Shown: piece by piece, positions 34,050 to 42,217 of the stretch
Numbering within the stretch: the stretch's first letter is position 1
How the letters are laid out: each line of letters starts with the position of its first letter
From: Streptomyces sp. NBC_00414
GTDB taxonomy: Bacteria; Actinomycetota; Actinomycetes; Streptomycetales; Streptomycetaceae
DNA: 64,000 bases
Reading direction: 5' to 3'
Assembly: GCF_036038375.1 (NCBI RefSeq)
Contig: NZ_CP107935.1
Coordinates: forward strand, 3,162,001-3,226,000
Program-made: the position numbers and the translations under genes
Notes under the pieces: generated by a model
Databases searched by the model: none
Seen by the model: the letters and a program-made list of their open reading frames with translations, nothing else
What the model was told of the DNA's origin: nothing

Positions 34050-35570
34050 CTAACGGTCCCCGAAGATCGTGCGGTGCCAGTCCTTCCTGGCCACCGCCGT
34101 GTTGTCGAACATGACGTGCTTGATCTGTGTGTACTCCTCGAACGAGTACGAGGACATGTCCTTGCCGAAGCCGGACGCCTTGTAACCGCCGTGGGGCATC
34201 TCGCTGATGATCGGGATGTGGTCGTTGACCCACACGCAGCCCGCCTTGATCTCGCGCGTGGCCCGGTTCGCCCGGTACACGTCACGGCTCCACGCGGAGG
34301 CGGCGAGACCGTACGGGGTGTCGTTGGCGAGCCGGATGCCTTCGTCGTCGCTGTCGAAGGGCACCACCACCAGGACCGGGCCGAAGATCTCGGACTGCAC
34401 GATCTCGCTGTCCTGGGCGGCGTCGGCCACGAGCGTCGGCCGGTAGTAGGCACCGTGCTCAAGGCCCTTGGGGATCTCCCCGCCGGTGACCACGCGCGCG
34501 TAGGAGCGCGCCCGGTCGACGAAAGCGGCGACACGGTCGCGCTGGGCGAACGAGATGAGCGGCCCGAGGTCGGTGTCCGGCGCGAACGGATCGCCGAGCC
34601 GGACGCTCTCCATGAGCTCCGCGGTCCTCGAAACGAACTCTTCGTAGAGGGGCCTCTGCACGTACGCGCGCGTGGCGGCCGTGCAGTCCTGGCCCGTGTT
34701 GATGAGCGCGCCCGCGACCGCGCCGTGCACGGCGGCCTCCAGGTCCGCGTCGTCGAAGACCACGAAGGGCGCCTTGCCGCCGAGTTCCAGGTGGAGGCGC
34801 TTGACGGTGGAGGTGGCGATCTCGGCGACGCGCCTGCCGACGGCGGTGGACCCGGTGAAGGAGGTCATGACGACGTCGGGATGCCCGACGAGGTGCTCAC
34901 CGGCGTCCCTCCCCGCCCCCGTGACGATGTTGACGACACCGTCGGGAATGCCCGCCAGGGTCGCGGCCTCGGCGAACAGCAGGGAGGTGAACGGGGTCAG
35001 CTCGGCGGGCTTGAGGACGATCGTGTTGCCCGCGGCGATCGCCGGGAGGACCTTCCAGGCCGCCATCTGGAGTGGGTAGTTCCAGGGGGCGATGGACCCG
35101 ACCACCCCGATGGGCTCCCGCCGTACGTACGAGGTGTGGTCGCCGGAGTACTCACCGGCGGACTGGCCCTGCAGATGCCGGGCGGCGCCCGCGAAGAAGG
35201 CGGTGTTGTCGATCGTGCCCGGGACGTCGAACTCCCGGGTCAGCTTGATCGGCTTGCCGCACTGCAGGGACTCCGCCTGAGCGAACTCCTCGGCACGGTC
35301 GGCGAGCACGGCGGCGAAGCGGTGCATGGCGTCGGAGCGCTCGCCCGGGGTGGCCCCGGACCAGCCGGGGAACGCCTCCCGGGCGGCCCCGACCGCCGCG
35401 TCCACGTCGTCCGTGCCCGCCAGCTCGTACGTGTGGATCTCGTCGCCGGTGGCGGGGTCGACGACCGTGTGGCTCCGGCCGGACGTCCCCTTGGCCGGCC
35501 GGCCCGCGATGTACTGCGCGCCGTCCGCGAAACGGTCCTGCGCCTGGAAGCGATGGCCCGGATTGTGCAT
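34050..35570 (-). CDS. Gamma-aminobutyraldehyde dehydrogenase-type aldehyde dehydrogenase
   Basis: This 506-residue enzyme has the ALDH core with catalytic Cys in NTGQDCTAATR (near residue 295) and the base Glu in LELGGKAPFVVFDDADL. These forms are characteristic of aminobutyraldehyde/betaine-aldehyde dehydrogenases. It would oxidise 4-aminobutanal, or its gamma-glutamyl form, to GABA. It heads the potDABC operon, and GGAGGAG sits 6 bases before the ATG at 35570. A paralogue with the same QDCTAATR motif is at 56896-58332. The upstream control region holds a 10-bp inverted repeat with a 16-base spacer. Confidence 0.9.
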   Translation of the reverse strand: MHNPGHRFQAQDRFADGAQYIAGRPAKGTSGRSHTVVDPATGDEIHTYELAGTDDVDAAVGAAREAFPGWSGATPGERSDAMHRFAAVLADRAEEFAQAESLQCGKPIKLTREFDVPGTIDNTAFFAGAARHLQGQSAGEYSGDHTSYVRREPIGVVGSIAPWNYPLQMAAWKVLPAIAAGNTIVLKPAELTPFTSLLFAEAATLAGIPDGVVNIVTGAGRDAGEHLVGHPDVVMTSFTGSTAVGRRVAEIATSTVKRLHLELGGKAPFVVFDDADLEAAVHGAVAGALINTGQDCTAATRAYVQRPLYEEFVSRTAELMESVRLGDPFAPDTDLGPLISFAQRDRVAAFVDRARSYARVVTGGEIPKGLEHGAYYRPTLVADAAQDSEIVQSEIFGPVLVVVPFDSDDEGIRLANDTPYGLAASAWSRDVYRANRATREIKAGCVWVNDHIPIISEMPHGGYKASGFGKDMSSYSFEEYTQIKHVMFDNTAVARKDWHRTIFGDR

Positions 35571-35638
35571 GTCGCTCTCCTCCGCCGCCCGCCCCGCAAC
35601 CCGGGGGTCGGCGTAGCTCCAGCTCGATTTGAGTGCCG

Positions 35639-35705
35639 ATCCTGACAGAGCAATGGTGCTCCAACAAGTGATTCCGTTGTTGCCTTTTGGTTACGCAACG
35701 GAATC
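35639..35705 (-). promoter_or_regulatory. Promoter and inverted-repeat operator of the polyamine uptake operon
   Basis: On the minus strand a -35 TTGTTG (35667-35662) and -10 CAGGAT (35644-35639) are 17 bp apart. Just upstream, GATTCCGTTG (35670-35679) and its exact reverse complement CAACGGAATC (35696-35705) flank a 16-base AT-richer spacer. The pair spans about two helical turns, fitting a dimeric or tetrameric regulator. Confidence 0.55.
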
Positions 35706-35777
35706 TGTCGACCAGGTGTCGAGTCGCTGAGGAAAAGGCGGGACGGATTGTCAGTGGTGCGTGCCAGACTCGCGTGC

Positions 35778-36359
35778 ATGGGGGAGATCGAATTTCACAC
35801 CGATTCGCCGTTCCACTCCCGGGACACGCTGATCAGCGCGGTCCGGGCGGGCGCGAAGGTCAAGTACCTGCACTTCTGGGGCCACCGCCCCCGCCCGGAC
35901 GGTCGCATCGGATCGAGCTGTCTGAGCCAGTGGTGGCCGTCGCCGTTCACGGTGGACGGGGTGGAGTACCGGACGGCCGAGCACTGGATGATGGCGCGGA
36001 AGGCGCGGCTCTTCGGTGACGCGGAGGCGGAGCGGCTCGCGCTGGACGCGGCGAATCCCGCGCTCGCGAAGAAGGCCGGGCGGCTGGTCCGGGGCTTCGA
36101 CGAGGCTGTGTGGGAGCGGGAGCGGTTCGGGATCGTGGTCCAGGGAAGCGTGGCGAAGTTCGCGTCGGACGACGGACTTCGCGGGTTCCTGCTGGGCACG
36201 CACGGGAGGGTGCTGGTCGAGGCCAGTCCCATGGACCGCGTGTGGGGCATCGGGCTGGCCGCGGACGATGTGCGGGCGTCCGACCCCACCCGCTGGCAGG
36301 GCCCGAACCTACTGGGCTTCGCCCTGATGGAGGCCCGAGACCGCTTGCGCTCGGCTTGA
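35778..36359 (+). CDS. NADAR-family protein (YbiA-like)
   Basis: This protein of about 193 residues belongs to the NADAR (DUF1768/YbiA) family. Signature stretches are FWGHRP near the start, FTVDGVEYRTAEHWMMARKARLFGD split over the first helix, and DRVWGIGLAADD near the end. Family members act on ADP-ribose-linked or riboflavin-pathway intermediates as N-glycosidases, and some reverse guanine ADP-ribosylation. No toxin partner is adjacent. ATG at 35778 lacks a clear ribosome site and the message may be leaderless; a TTG at 35748 with an AAGGCGGGA stretch upstream is the alternative. It diverges from the polyamine uptake operon. Confidence 0.8.
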   Translation: MGEIEFHTDSPFHSRDTLISAVRAGAKVKYLHFWGHRPRPDGRIGSSCLSQWWPSPFTVDGVEYRTAEHWMMARKARLFGDAEAERLALDAANPALAKKAGRLVRGFDEAVWERERFGIVVQGSVAKFASDDGLRGFLLGTHGRVLVEASPMDRVWGIGLAADDVRASDPTRWQGPNLLGFALMEARDRLRSA

Positions 36360-36767
36360 ACCCCAACGAGCGACCCGGCTGAGGCTGCCCACACCCGCGC
36401 CCCCGGTGGGGGCTGGCCGCGCCGTTCCCCGCGCCCTTGAAGGGGCCGGTTCGTGGGGCGGCCCCTTCAGGGACACAGGAACTGCGCGCTCAGCCACAAC
36501 ACACCCGCACCAGAAACCCACCGCCCCCACCCACCAAGGGGCGCGGGGAACGGCGCGGCCAACCCAAAGAGACCCGCACCAGACACCCACCCTCACCCCC
36601 ACCCACCCAGGGGCGCGGGGAACTGCGCGACCAGCCCAAACGGACCCGCACCAGACAACGCGCGTCAGCCCCCGGCGCTCAGGGGCGCGGGGAACGGCGC
36701 GGCCAACCCCCACCGGTCCGCAGCCGACACACGGCCGATACACAGCCCGCCCCCGGCCAGGGGAACC
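36360..36767. repeat. 408-bp non-coding region built from a cluster of AGGGGCGCGGGG repeats
   Basis: Three clear direct copies start at 36536, 36609 and 36681. Each runs from AGGGGCGCGGGGAAC through a GACCAGCC/GGCCAACC block; the first two end in GACCCGCACCAGAC and the third in a diverged GGTCCGCAGCCGAC. One inverted copy lies at about 36411-36439, and a decayed copy spans about 36467-36515. Spacers are short and A/C-rich. I see no gene. The inverted and direct copies could form a large RNA hairpin and act as a terminator between the NADAR and DUF4190 genes. Confidence 0.85.
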
Positions 36768-37556
36768 TCAGCCGTCGACAGACAAAGACGCGCTGAAGCC
36801 CTCTCCCCCGCCCCCCGAGTCGCTCTCGGAATCCTCCGGCATCACCAGAAACACCACCAAAAAGGCGATCGCCAGCGCGACACCGACCGCCCCACAGATG
36901 ATCCCCGCCAGCGCCTGCCCCGGATTCGTCGCCTCCCCCCGCCGAACCTTCCCCCGCCCGATCCCCCCGAAGATCAGCGCGAGAACCCCGCACACGATCG
37001 CCACCGGCCACAGGCAGAACCCGACCGCCGCGATGATCCCGAGCACGAGCGACGCGGTGCCCATCCCGTTGCTCGGCGCCATGGGCATCCCGGACCAGCC
37101 GTACCCGGGCGGCCCGCCCTGCGCATAGCCGGGACCACCGTGCGCGCCTCCGTAGGAGGGCCCGTGGTGGTGGCCATGGGTGTGGGCGGGGTAGACCGGA
37201 TAGCCGTACCCGTACGGCACCTGCCCCGGCCCGCCCGGAGCGATGGGCGGCGGCGGCACGGCGGATCCCCCCGGAGGCGCGAACGGATCCTGGGGAACCG
37301 AACCCGCCCCGGGGAACGAGGTGACGGTCTGCTGGTCGTGCACCGAGGACGGCGAGACCGGTATGGGCGGAGCCCAGGGATTCGGCTCGACGGAAGGCCC
37401 GGCCGGAGGCCCGGCGGCAGGCCCGACGGGAGGCCCTGCCGGAGCTCCGGCGGGAGATCCGGCGGGAGATCCGGCGGAAGGTTCGACAGGCGGCTTGCCC
37501 AGCGACACCCGCGGCTCATCGGCCGGCACACCCGGTGTCTGCGCGTCCTCGGACAT
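36768..37556 (-). CDS. DUF4190-type small membrane protein with Pro/Gly-rich N-terminus
   Basis: This 262-residue protein has a disordered N-terminal half. It includes PAGSPAGSPAGAPAGPPVGP repeats and a Gly/Tyr/His/Pro stretch around VPYGYGYPVYPAHTHGHHH. Two membrane spans follow near 165-190 and 205-235, joined by GIGRGKVRRGEATNPGQAL, the typical DUF4190 pattern. The C-terminus is acidic and Ser-rich. The function is unknown; such proteins are common in Streptomyces. ATG at 37556 follows AGAGGGGA. It diverges from the adenosine-deaminase-family gene. Confidence 0.8.
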   Translation of the reverse strand: MSEDAQTPGVPADEPRVSLGKPPVEPSAGSPAGSPAGAPAGPPVGPAAGPPAGPSVEPNPWAPPIPVSPSSVHDQQTVTSFPGAGSVPQDPFAPPGGSAVPPPPIAPGGPGQVPYGYGYPVYPAHTHGHHHGPSYGGAHGGPGYAQGGPPGYGWSGMPMAPSNGMGTASLVLGIIAAVGFCLWPVAIVCGVLALIFGGIGRGKVRRGEATNPGQALAGIICGAVGVALAIAFLVVFLVMPEDSESDSGGGGEGFSASLSVDG

Positions 37557-37707
37557 GCACGGAGTCCCCTCTGTCGTACGTGGCGTCATGCTACGGCCCG
37601 AGCCTCCCCTCGCGCGGACCGCGGCCTACGATGATCCTCGAACCACCGATCAGCCGATCACCCGCGTCCGCCGCACACCGGCCGGGCGCCGTTCCTGGGG
37701 AGGAACC

Positions 37708-38739
37708 TTGACCGACCTGCACGCCTTCATCGCCGGACTGCCCAAAGCCGAACTCCACGTGCACCACGTCGGCTCGGCCTCCCCCCGGATCGTCTCCGAA
37801 CTGGCCGCCCGCCACCCCGACTCCAAGGTGCCGTCGGACCCCGAGGCCCTGGTCGACTACTTCACGTTCACGGACTTCGCCCACTTCATCGACGTGTACC
37901 TGTCCGTCGTCGACCTGATCCGCACACCCGAGGACGTACGCCTCCTGACGTACGAGGTCGCCCGTGACATGGCCCGGCAGCAGATCCGCTACGCCGAGCT
38001 GACGATCACGCCGTTCTCGTCGACCCGTCGCGGTATCGACGAGGGTGCCTTCATGGACGCGATCGAGGACGCCCGCACGGCCGCCGAGGCCGACTTCGGC
38101 ACCGTCCTGCGGTGGTGCTTCGACATCCCGGGCGAGGCGGGACTCGAATCCGCCGAGGAGACGGTCCGGCTCGCCACCACCGACAAGATCCGCCCGGAGG
38201 GCCTGGTCTCCTTCGGGCTCGGCGGGCCCGAGATCGGCGTACCCCGGCCGCAGTTCAAGCCGTACTTCGACCGTGCGATCGCGGCCGGCCTGCACTCCGT
38301 ACCACACGCGGGCGAGACGACGGGACCGGAGACGGTCTGGGACGCGCTGACGGATCTGCGGGCCGAGCGCATCGGCCACGGCACGACCTCCGCCCAGGAT
38401 CCCAAGCTCCTCGCGCACCTCGCCGAGCACCGGATCCCGCTGGAGGTCTGCCCCACCTCCAACATCGCCACCCGCGCGGTCCGCACCCTCGACGAGCACC
38501 CCATGAAGAGGTTCGTGGAGGCCGGCGTCGTCGTCACCGTCAACTCCGACGACCCGCCGATGTTCGGCACCGACCTCAACAACGAGTACGCGGTCGCCGC
38601 CCGTCTCCTGGACCTCGACGAGCGGGGCCTGGCCGCGCTCGCCAAGAACGCCGTCGACGTCTCCTTCCTGGACAGCGCCGGCAAGGCGGCGCTCGCCGCG
38701 GAGATCGACACGTACACCGCCGGGTGGCTCGCGCCCTGA
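37708..38739 (+). CDS. Adenosine-deaminase-family enzyme, probably aminodeoxyfutalosine deaminase
   Basis: This 343-residue TIM-barrel metal enzyme has the metal-binding ELHVHHVGSA (near residue 15), HAGETTGPETVWDAL (His and catalytic Glu), GHGTTS, CPTSN and the final Asp in NSDDPPMF. It lacks a signal peptide. Streptomyces makes menaquinone through futalosine and uses an ADA-family enzyme to deaminate 6-aminodeoxyfutalosine. From memory, the syntenic S. avermitilis and S. coelicolor genes (Sav2595/SCO5662) are assigned that role, so I prefer it over plain adenosine deaminase. The TTG start at 37708 is supported by GGGGAGGAA just upstream. Confidence 0.85.
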   Translation: MTDLHAFIAGLPKAELHVHHVGSASPRIVSELAARHPDSKVPSDPEALVDYFTFTDFAHFIDVYLSVVDLIRTPEDVRLLTYEVARDMARQQIRYAELTITPFSSTRRGIDEGAFMDAIEDARTAAEADFGTVLRWCFDIPGEAGLESAEETVRLATTDKIRPEGLVSFGLGGPEIGVPRPQFKPYFDRAIAAGLHSVPHAGETTGPETVWDALTDLRAERIGHGTTSAQDPKLLAHLAEHRIPLEVCPTSNIATRAVRTLDEHPMKRFVEAGVVVTVNSDDPPMFGTDLNNEYAVAARLLDLDERGLAALAKNAVDVSFLDSAGKAALAAEIDTYTAGWLAP

Positions 38740-38764
38740 ACCGGCGCACCAGCACAATGGGCCG

Positions 38765-39448
38765 ATGCGTACCGTGACTGCCGTGGCCCATCGCGGCGAC
38801 CCCTACCGCGTCCGTGAGAACACGGTCGACTCCCTGCGTTCCGCGTTCCGACAGGGCGCGGACGCCGTGGAGATCGACGTCCGGCTGACCCGCGACGACG
38901 TGCCCGTGCTGCTGCACGACGCCACACTGAAGCGGCTGTGGGAGCAGGACCGGCCGCTGCTGTCGCTCTCCGCCGACGAGGTGCGGGGGCTGACTTCGGG
39001 CGGGATTCCCACCCTGGAGGAGGCCTTCAAGGCGGCGGACGAGGGCCGGTTCATGGTCGACCTGCCCGGTCCGGCGGACGCGCGCGCCGTCCGCCGGATC
39101 GTCGGCGCCATCCATGATCTGGGCGCCCAGGAGCGCGTGTACTACAGCGCGGGCGCCCGGAGCATGCTCGCCGTCCGCGCGGCCGACCCCGCCGCGGAGA
39201 TCGCCCTGACCTGGACGAGCCTCGCACCGCCGCGGCCCGCGCTGCTCGACGCGGTGCGGCCGCGCTGGCTCAACTACCGCTTCGGGCTGGCGAGTCGTGA
39301 TCTCGTGGCCCGGGTCCACCGGGACGGATACCTGGTCTCGGTGTGGACGCCCGACACCCGGCGGTCCATGCGACGGCTCCTCGAAGCGGGCGTCGACTCG
39401 ATCACGACGAACCGCCTCGACACCCTGCGGTCCCTCCGGACGTCCTGA
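38765..39448 (+). CDS. Glycerophosphodiester phosphodiesterase
   Basis: This 227-residue protein is a GDPD TIM barrel without a signal peptide. The N-terminal catalytic pattern is VAHRGDPYRVRENT, followed by EIDVRLTRDDVPVLLHD with the metal-binding Glu and Asp. A C-terminal SVWTPDT and DSITTNRLD close the barrel. It would hydrolyse glycerophosphodiesters such as glycerophosphocholine to glycerol-3-phosphate and an alcohol. It is only 25 bp downstream of the deaminase-family gene and may be co-transcribed. The ATG has no obvious ribosome site, so translation may depend on a short leader. Confidence 0.9.
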   Translation: MRTVTAVAHRGDPYRVRENTVDSLRSAFRQGADAVEIDVRLTRDDVPVLLHDATLKRLWEQDRPLLSLSADEVRGLTSGGIPTLEEAFKAADEGRFMVDLPGPADARAVRRIVGAIHDLGAQERVYYSAGARSMLAVRAADPAAEIALTWTSLAPPRPALLDAVRPRWLNYRFGLASRDLVARVHRDGYLVSVWTPDTRRSMRRLLEAGVDSITTNRLDTLRSLRTS

Positions 39449-39492
39449 GGCTCGATCACTCCGGACAGAAAAAGGGCCCGGACAGAACAAAA

Positions 39493-39516
39493 GGCAAGGA
39501 GCGCGATCTCCTTGCC
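39493..39516. terminator. Intrinsic terminator hairpin after the glycerophosphodiesterase gene
   Basis: GGCAAGGAG (39493-39501) pairs with CTCCTTGCC (39508-39516) around a 6-base loop. The T-rich run follows on the minus strand, but the location after a plus-strand gene suggests use there too. Confidence 0.6.
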
Positions 39517-39617
39517 ACTCTCAAGCTATAGCCCACCGGGGGGCTTGCGGCAAGACCGGGGGTGTCCCGCAGAATCGGCGGCCCAAAGCCGGAATCCGCG
39601 GACATGGGGGTCACGAC

Positions 39618-40865
39618 GTGCGTGTGCTGCTGACGACTTGGGGATCGCGCGGAGACGTCGAACCGCTGGCCGCACTGGCGGCGCGGCTGCGGGAACTCGG
39701 CGCGCGGGTACGGGTGTGCGCGCCGCCCGACGAGGAGTTCGCGGTGCTGCTGGCACGTGCCGGTGTGCCGCTGGTGCCGCTCGGCCCGTCGGTGCGCTCG
39801 GTGGTCGCCGGTACGAGGCCACCGACGGCGAAGGACGCGTTCCGGCTCGCTCCCGAGCTGGTCGCGGCCCGGTTCGACACGCTCACCACGGCGGCCGAGG
39901 GATGTGACGCGCTGCTGGCGACCGGCCTGATGCCGGCCGGCGCCCGGGACGTGGCCGAGAAGCTGGGCATCCCTTACGTGCTCGCGTGCTTCCACACGCT
40001 GGGCCTGCCGTCGCGGCACTTCCCTCCGGGAAGGCGGCCGGGCACACCGTCGCCGGAGGGCGAGACCGACAACCGGGTGCTGTGGGAGCAGGACGCCCAG
40101 CGGGTGAACGCCTTGTACGGGGAGGCACTCAACAGCGGCCGGGCGGCGATCGGCCTGCCGCCGGTGGACAACGTCCGTGACCACGTCCTCACCGGCCGGC
40201 CGTGGCTGGCGGCGGACCCGACGCTGTGTCCGTCACAGGGCATGACGGACCTCGACCCCGTACAGACCGGGGCGTGGATCCTGCCCGACGACCGGCCGCT
40301 CCCGAAGGAGCTGGAGGCGTTCCTCGACGCGGGCGAACCGCCGGTGTACGTGGGCTTCGGCAGCATGGCCGCACACGCCCCGCAGGACATCGCCCGGGTG
40401 GCCACGGAGGCGAGCCGCGCGCAGGGCCGACGGGTGCTGTTCGCCCGTGGCTGGGCGGACCTGGCCGCGATCGACGACTCCGACGACTGCTTCGTCGTGG
40501 GCGAGGTCAACCAGCAGGCGCTGTTCCGCCGGGTGGCCGCCGTCGTGCACCACGGCGGCGCGGGTACGACGACCACGGCGGCCCTGGCCGGTGCGCCCCA
40601 GGTGGTGGTCCCCAGGATCGCGGACCAGCCGTACTGGGCGAGGCGGGTGGCCGAGCTGGGCATCGGCGCCGCGCACGAGGGCCCGGTACCGACCTCCGAT
40701 TCGCTGTCGGCCGCGCTCACCACGGCCCTGGCGCCGCGGACCCGCGAACGGGCGGGGGCCGTGGCCGGCACGATCCGCACCGACGGGGCGACGGTGGCCG
40801 CGAAACTGCTGCTCGACACCCCCCTCCGGGACCACCGGGTGCGGAGCTCTAAGGGAAATCCCTGA
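39618..40865 (+). CDS. GT1-family glycosyltransferase (macrolide/rhamnosyl transferase type)
   Basis: This 415-residue protein has the GT-B two-domain fold. The N-terminus VRVLLTTWGSRGDVEPLAAL is typical of sterol, macrolide and glycopeptide glycosyltransferases. The C-terminal donor-binding motif is VVHHGGAGTTTTAALAGAPQ, followed by VVVPRIADQPYWA. It transfers a nucleotide-activated sugar to a lipid or small molecule; the acceptor is unknown. No polyketide or peptide synthase genes are in the window, so it could serve glycolipid formation or self-resistance. The GTG start has GGGGG 7 bases upstream. It starts the stretch that looks accessory. Confidence 0.88.
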   Translation: MRVLLTTWGSRGDVEPLAALAARLRELGARVRVCAPPDEEFAVLLARAGVPLVPLGPSVRSVVAGTRPPTAKDAFRLAPELVAARFDTLTTAAEGCDALLATGLMPAGARDVAEKLGIPYVLACFHTLGLPSRHFPPGRRPGTPSPEGETDNRVLWEQDAQRVNALYGEALNSGRAAIGLPPVDNVRDHVLTGRPWLAADPTLCPSQGMTDLDPVQTGAWILPDDRPLPKELEAFLDAGEPPVYVGFGSMAAHAPQDIARVATEASRAQGRRVLFARGWADLAAIDDSDDCFVVGEVNQQALFRRVAAVVHHGGAGTTTTAALAGAPQVVVPRIADQPYWARRVAELGIGAAHEGPVPTSDSLSAALTTALAPRTRERAGAVAGTIRTDGATVAAKLLLDTPLRDHRVRSSKGNP

Positions 40866-40992
40866 CAACACCCTTGCCCGGTACGGCAGTTGCTCGGGGG
40901 CCGGACCAGGGTCGCCGCCCTCCCGGAGGAGGATCCGCGGTACGGCGTACGGCCGGAGGATGAAGGTCGTCGATCACTCCGGGAGTCACCTG

Positions 40993-42156
40993 ATGCATGC
41001 CCGTATCCGTACCGCCTGTGCCGCCCTCGTGGTGCTGGGCCTGGCCGCGGGCCCCCTGGCCGGGACCGCCCTCGCCGCCTCCCCCACGGCCTCGTTACAG
41101 GAGGCCGTGGCTCGGGGCTCGGTGGATCCGGCCACCGGCAGGGCCCTGCGCGCCGCGATCGAGGGGCTTCCGGACGACGACGCGACGGCGGCACTCGTCC
41201 GGGTGTCGGGCAAGGACGGCACCTGGCGGGACAGTGCCGGGGTGCACGATCTGCCGAGCCGGCGCGAGGCGCTGGAGGACGGGCGCTTCCGAGCCGGTTC
41301 CACGACGAAGGTCGTCACCGCTGCCGTGGTGCTCCAGCTCGCCGCCGACGGTGAGCTGGACCTGGACGGGCACGTCCAGACGTACCTCCCCGGCCTCCTC
41401 TCGAAGGCCTTCGAGCCCATCACCGTGCGGCAGCTGCTCACCTTCACCAGCGGTCTGAAACCGGGCGCGACTCTCGGGGACGTGAACGGCGAGGGGTTCG
41501 AAAGGCGGTACGAGACGCTGACGCCCGAGGAGGTGGTGGCCGCCTCGGTCGCCCAGGGTCCCGCCTTCTGCCCCGGCAAGCGGCAGAACTACAGCAACAT
41601 CGACTACACGGTGCTGGGCCTGCTCATAGAGAAGGTCACCGGCGACTCGTACGAGCACCAAGCGGCGGTACGGGTGCTGCGGCCGGCCGGGATGCGGCAC
41701 ACGTCCTTCCCCGGCGGCCCCGACCCGCGCATCCACGGCCCGCACAACCGCGGCTACCAGAAGCTGGCGGACGGCAGGCTGGTGGACGCCACCGAGTGGA
41801 ACATGTCGGACCGGTGGGCCGCCGGCGACATGATCTCCACCACGGCGGACCTGGAGCGGCTTCTCCACGCGCTGTTCCGGGGCCGGCTGGTCCCCCGGCC
41901 ACTCCTGGACAAGGAGATGTTCACGCTCCCCGACGTGCCGGGCGCGACCATGAGCGCCGGCCTCCAGCGGTTCGACATGGGCGACGGCAGGATCGTCTGG
42001 GCGAAGTCGGGTGCGCGGCCCGGGTACAGCACACTCGTCGCGGCCACCCGTGATCTGTCCCGCACGCTCGTGTACTCGGTCAACGCGACCGACGCGAAGT
42101 CGGAGGACATGAACCCGGTGGCCGAACGGATCGTACGGGCGGCGTTCGGCGGGTGA
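40993..42156 (+). CDS. Secreted serine hydrolase (class C beta-lactamase / D-Ala-D-Ala carboxypeptidase fold), TTA codon
   Basis: This 387-residue secreted protein has a signal peptide (about 1-29, ending GTALA). The beta-lactamase-like fold carries the SxxK motif in GSTTKVVTAAV, YSN in NYSNIDYTVLG, and KSG in IVWAKSGARPG. Such enzymes are DD-peptidases or esterases acting on the cell wall or exported substrates. Codon 35 (41095-41097) is TTA, just after the signal peptide, so translation should need the bldA tRNA and be confined to late growth. ATG at 40993 follows GGGAG. It converges on the PadR gene across a terminator. Confidence 0.88.
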   Translation: MHARIRTACAALVVLGLAAGPLAGTALAASPTASLQEAVARGSVDPATGRALRAAIEGLPDDDATAALVRVSGKDGTWRDSAGVHDLPSRREALEDGRFRAGSTTKVVTAAVVLQLAADGELDLDGHVQTYLPGLLSKAFEPITVRQLLTFTSGLKPGATLGDVNGEGFERRYETLTPEEVVAASVAQGPAFCPGKRQNYSNIDYTVLGLLIEKVTGDSYEHQAAVRVLRPAGMRHTSFPGGPDPRIHGPHNRGYQKLADGRLVDATEWNMSDRWAAGDMISTTADLERLLHALFRGRLVPRPLLDKEMFTLPDVPGATMSAGLQRFDMGDGRIVWAKSGARPGYSTLVAATRDLSRTLVYSVNATDAKSEDMNPVAERIVRAAFGG

Positions 42157-42176
42157 GACCGGCCGCGGCGGACGGA

Positions 42177-42201
42177 CCCCGCCCTCGGAAGCGGGGCGGG
42201 G
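42177..42201. terminator. Bidirectional terminator between serine hydrolase and PadR genes
   Basis: CCCCGCCC (42177-42184) pairs with GGGCGGGG (42194-42201) and is flanked by an outer CCGCGG pair, in the 61-bp gap between two convergent genes. Confidence 0.7.
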
Positions 42202-42217
42202 AGCCGCGGTCACCCGG

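Noticed and set aside
36360..36767. CRISPR-like array, because of regularly spaced repeats
   Set aside because: Spacers are short and unequal, the repeat is long and dispersed elsewhere, one copy is inverted, and no cas genes are present.
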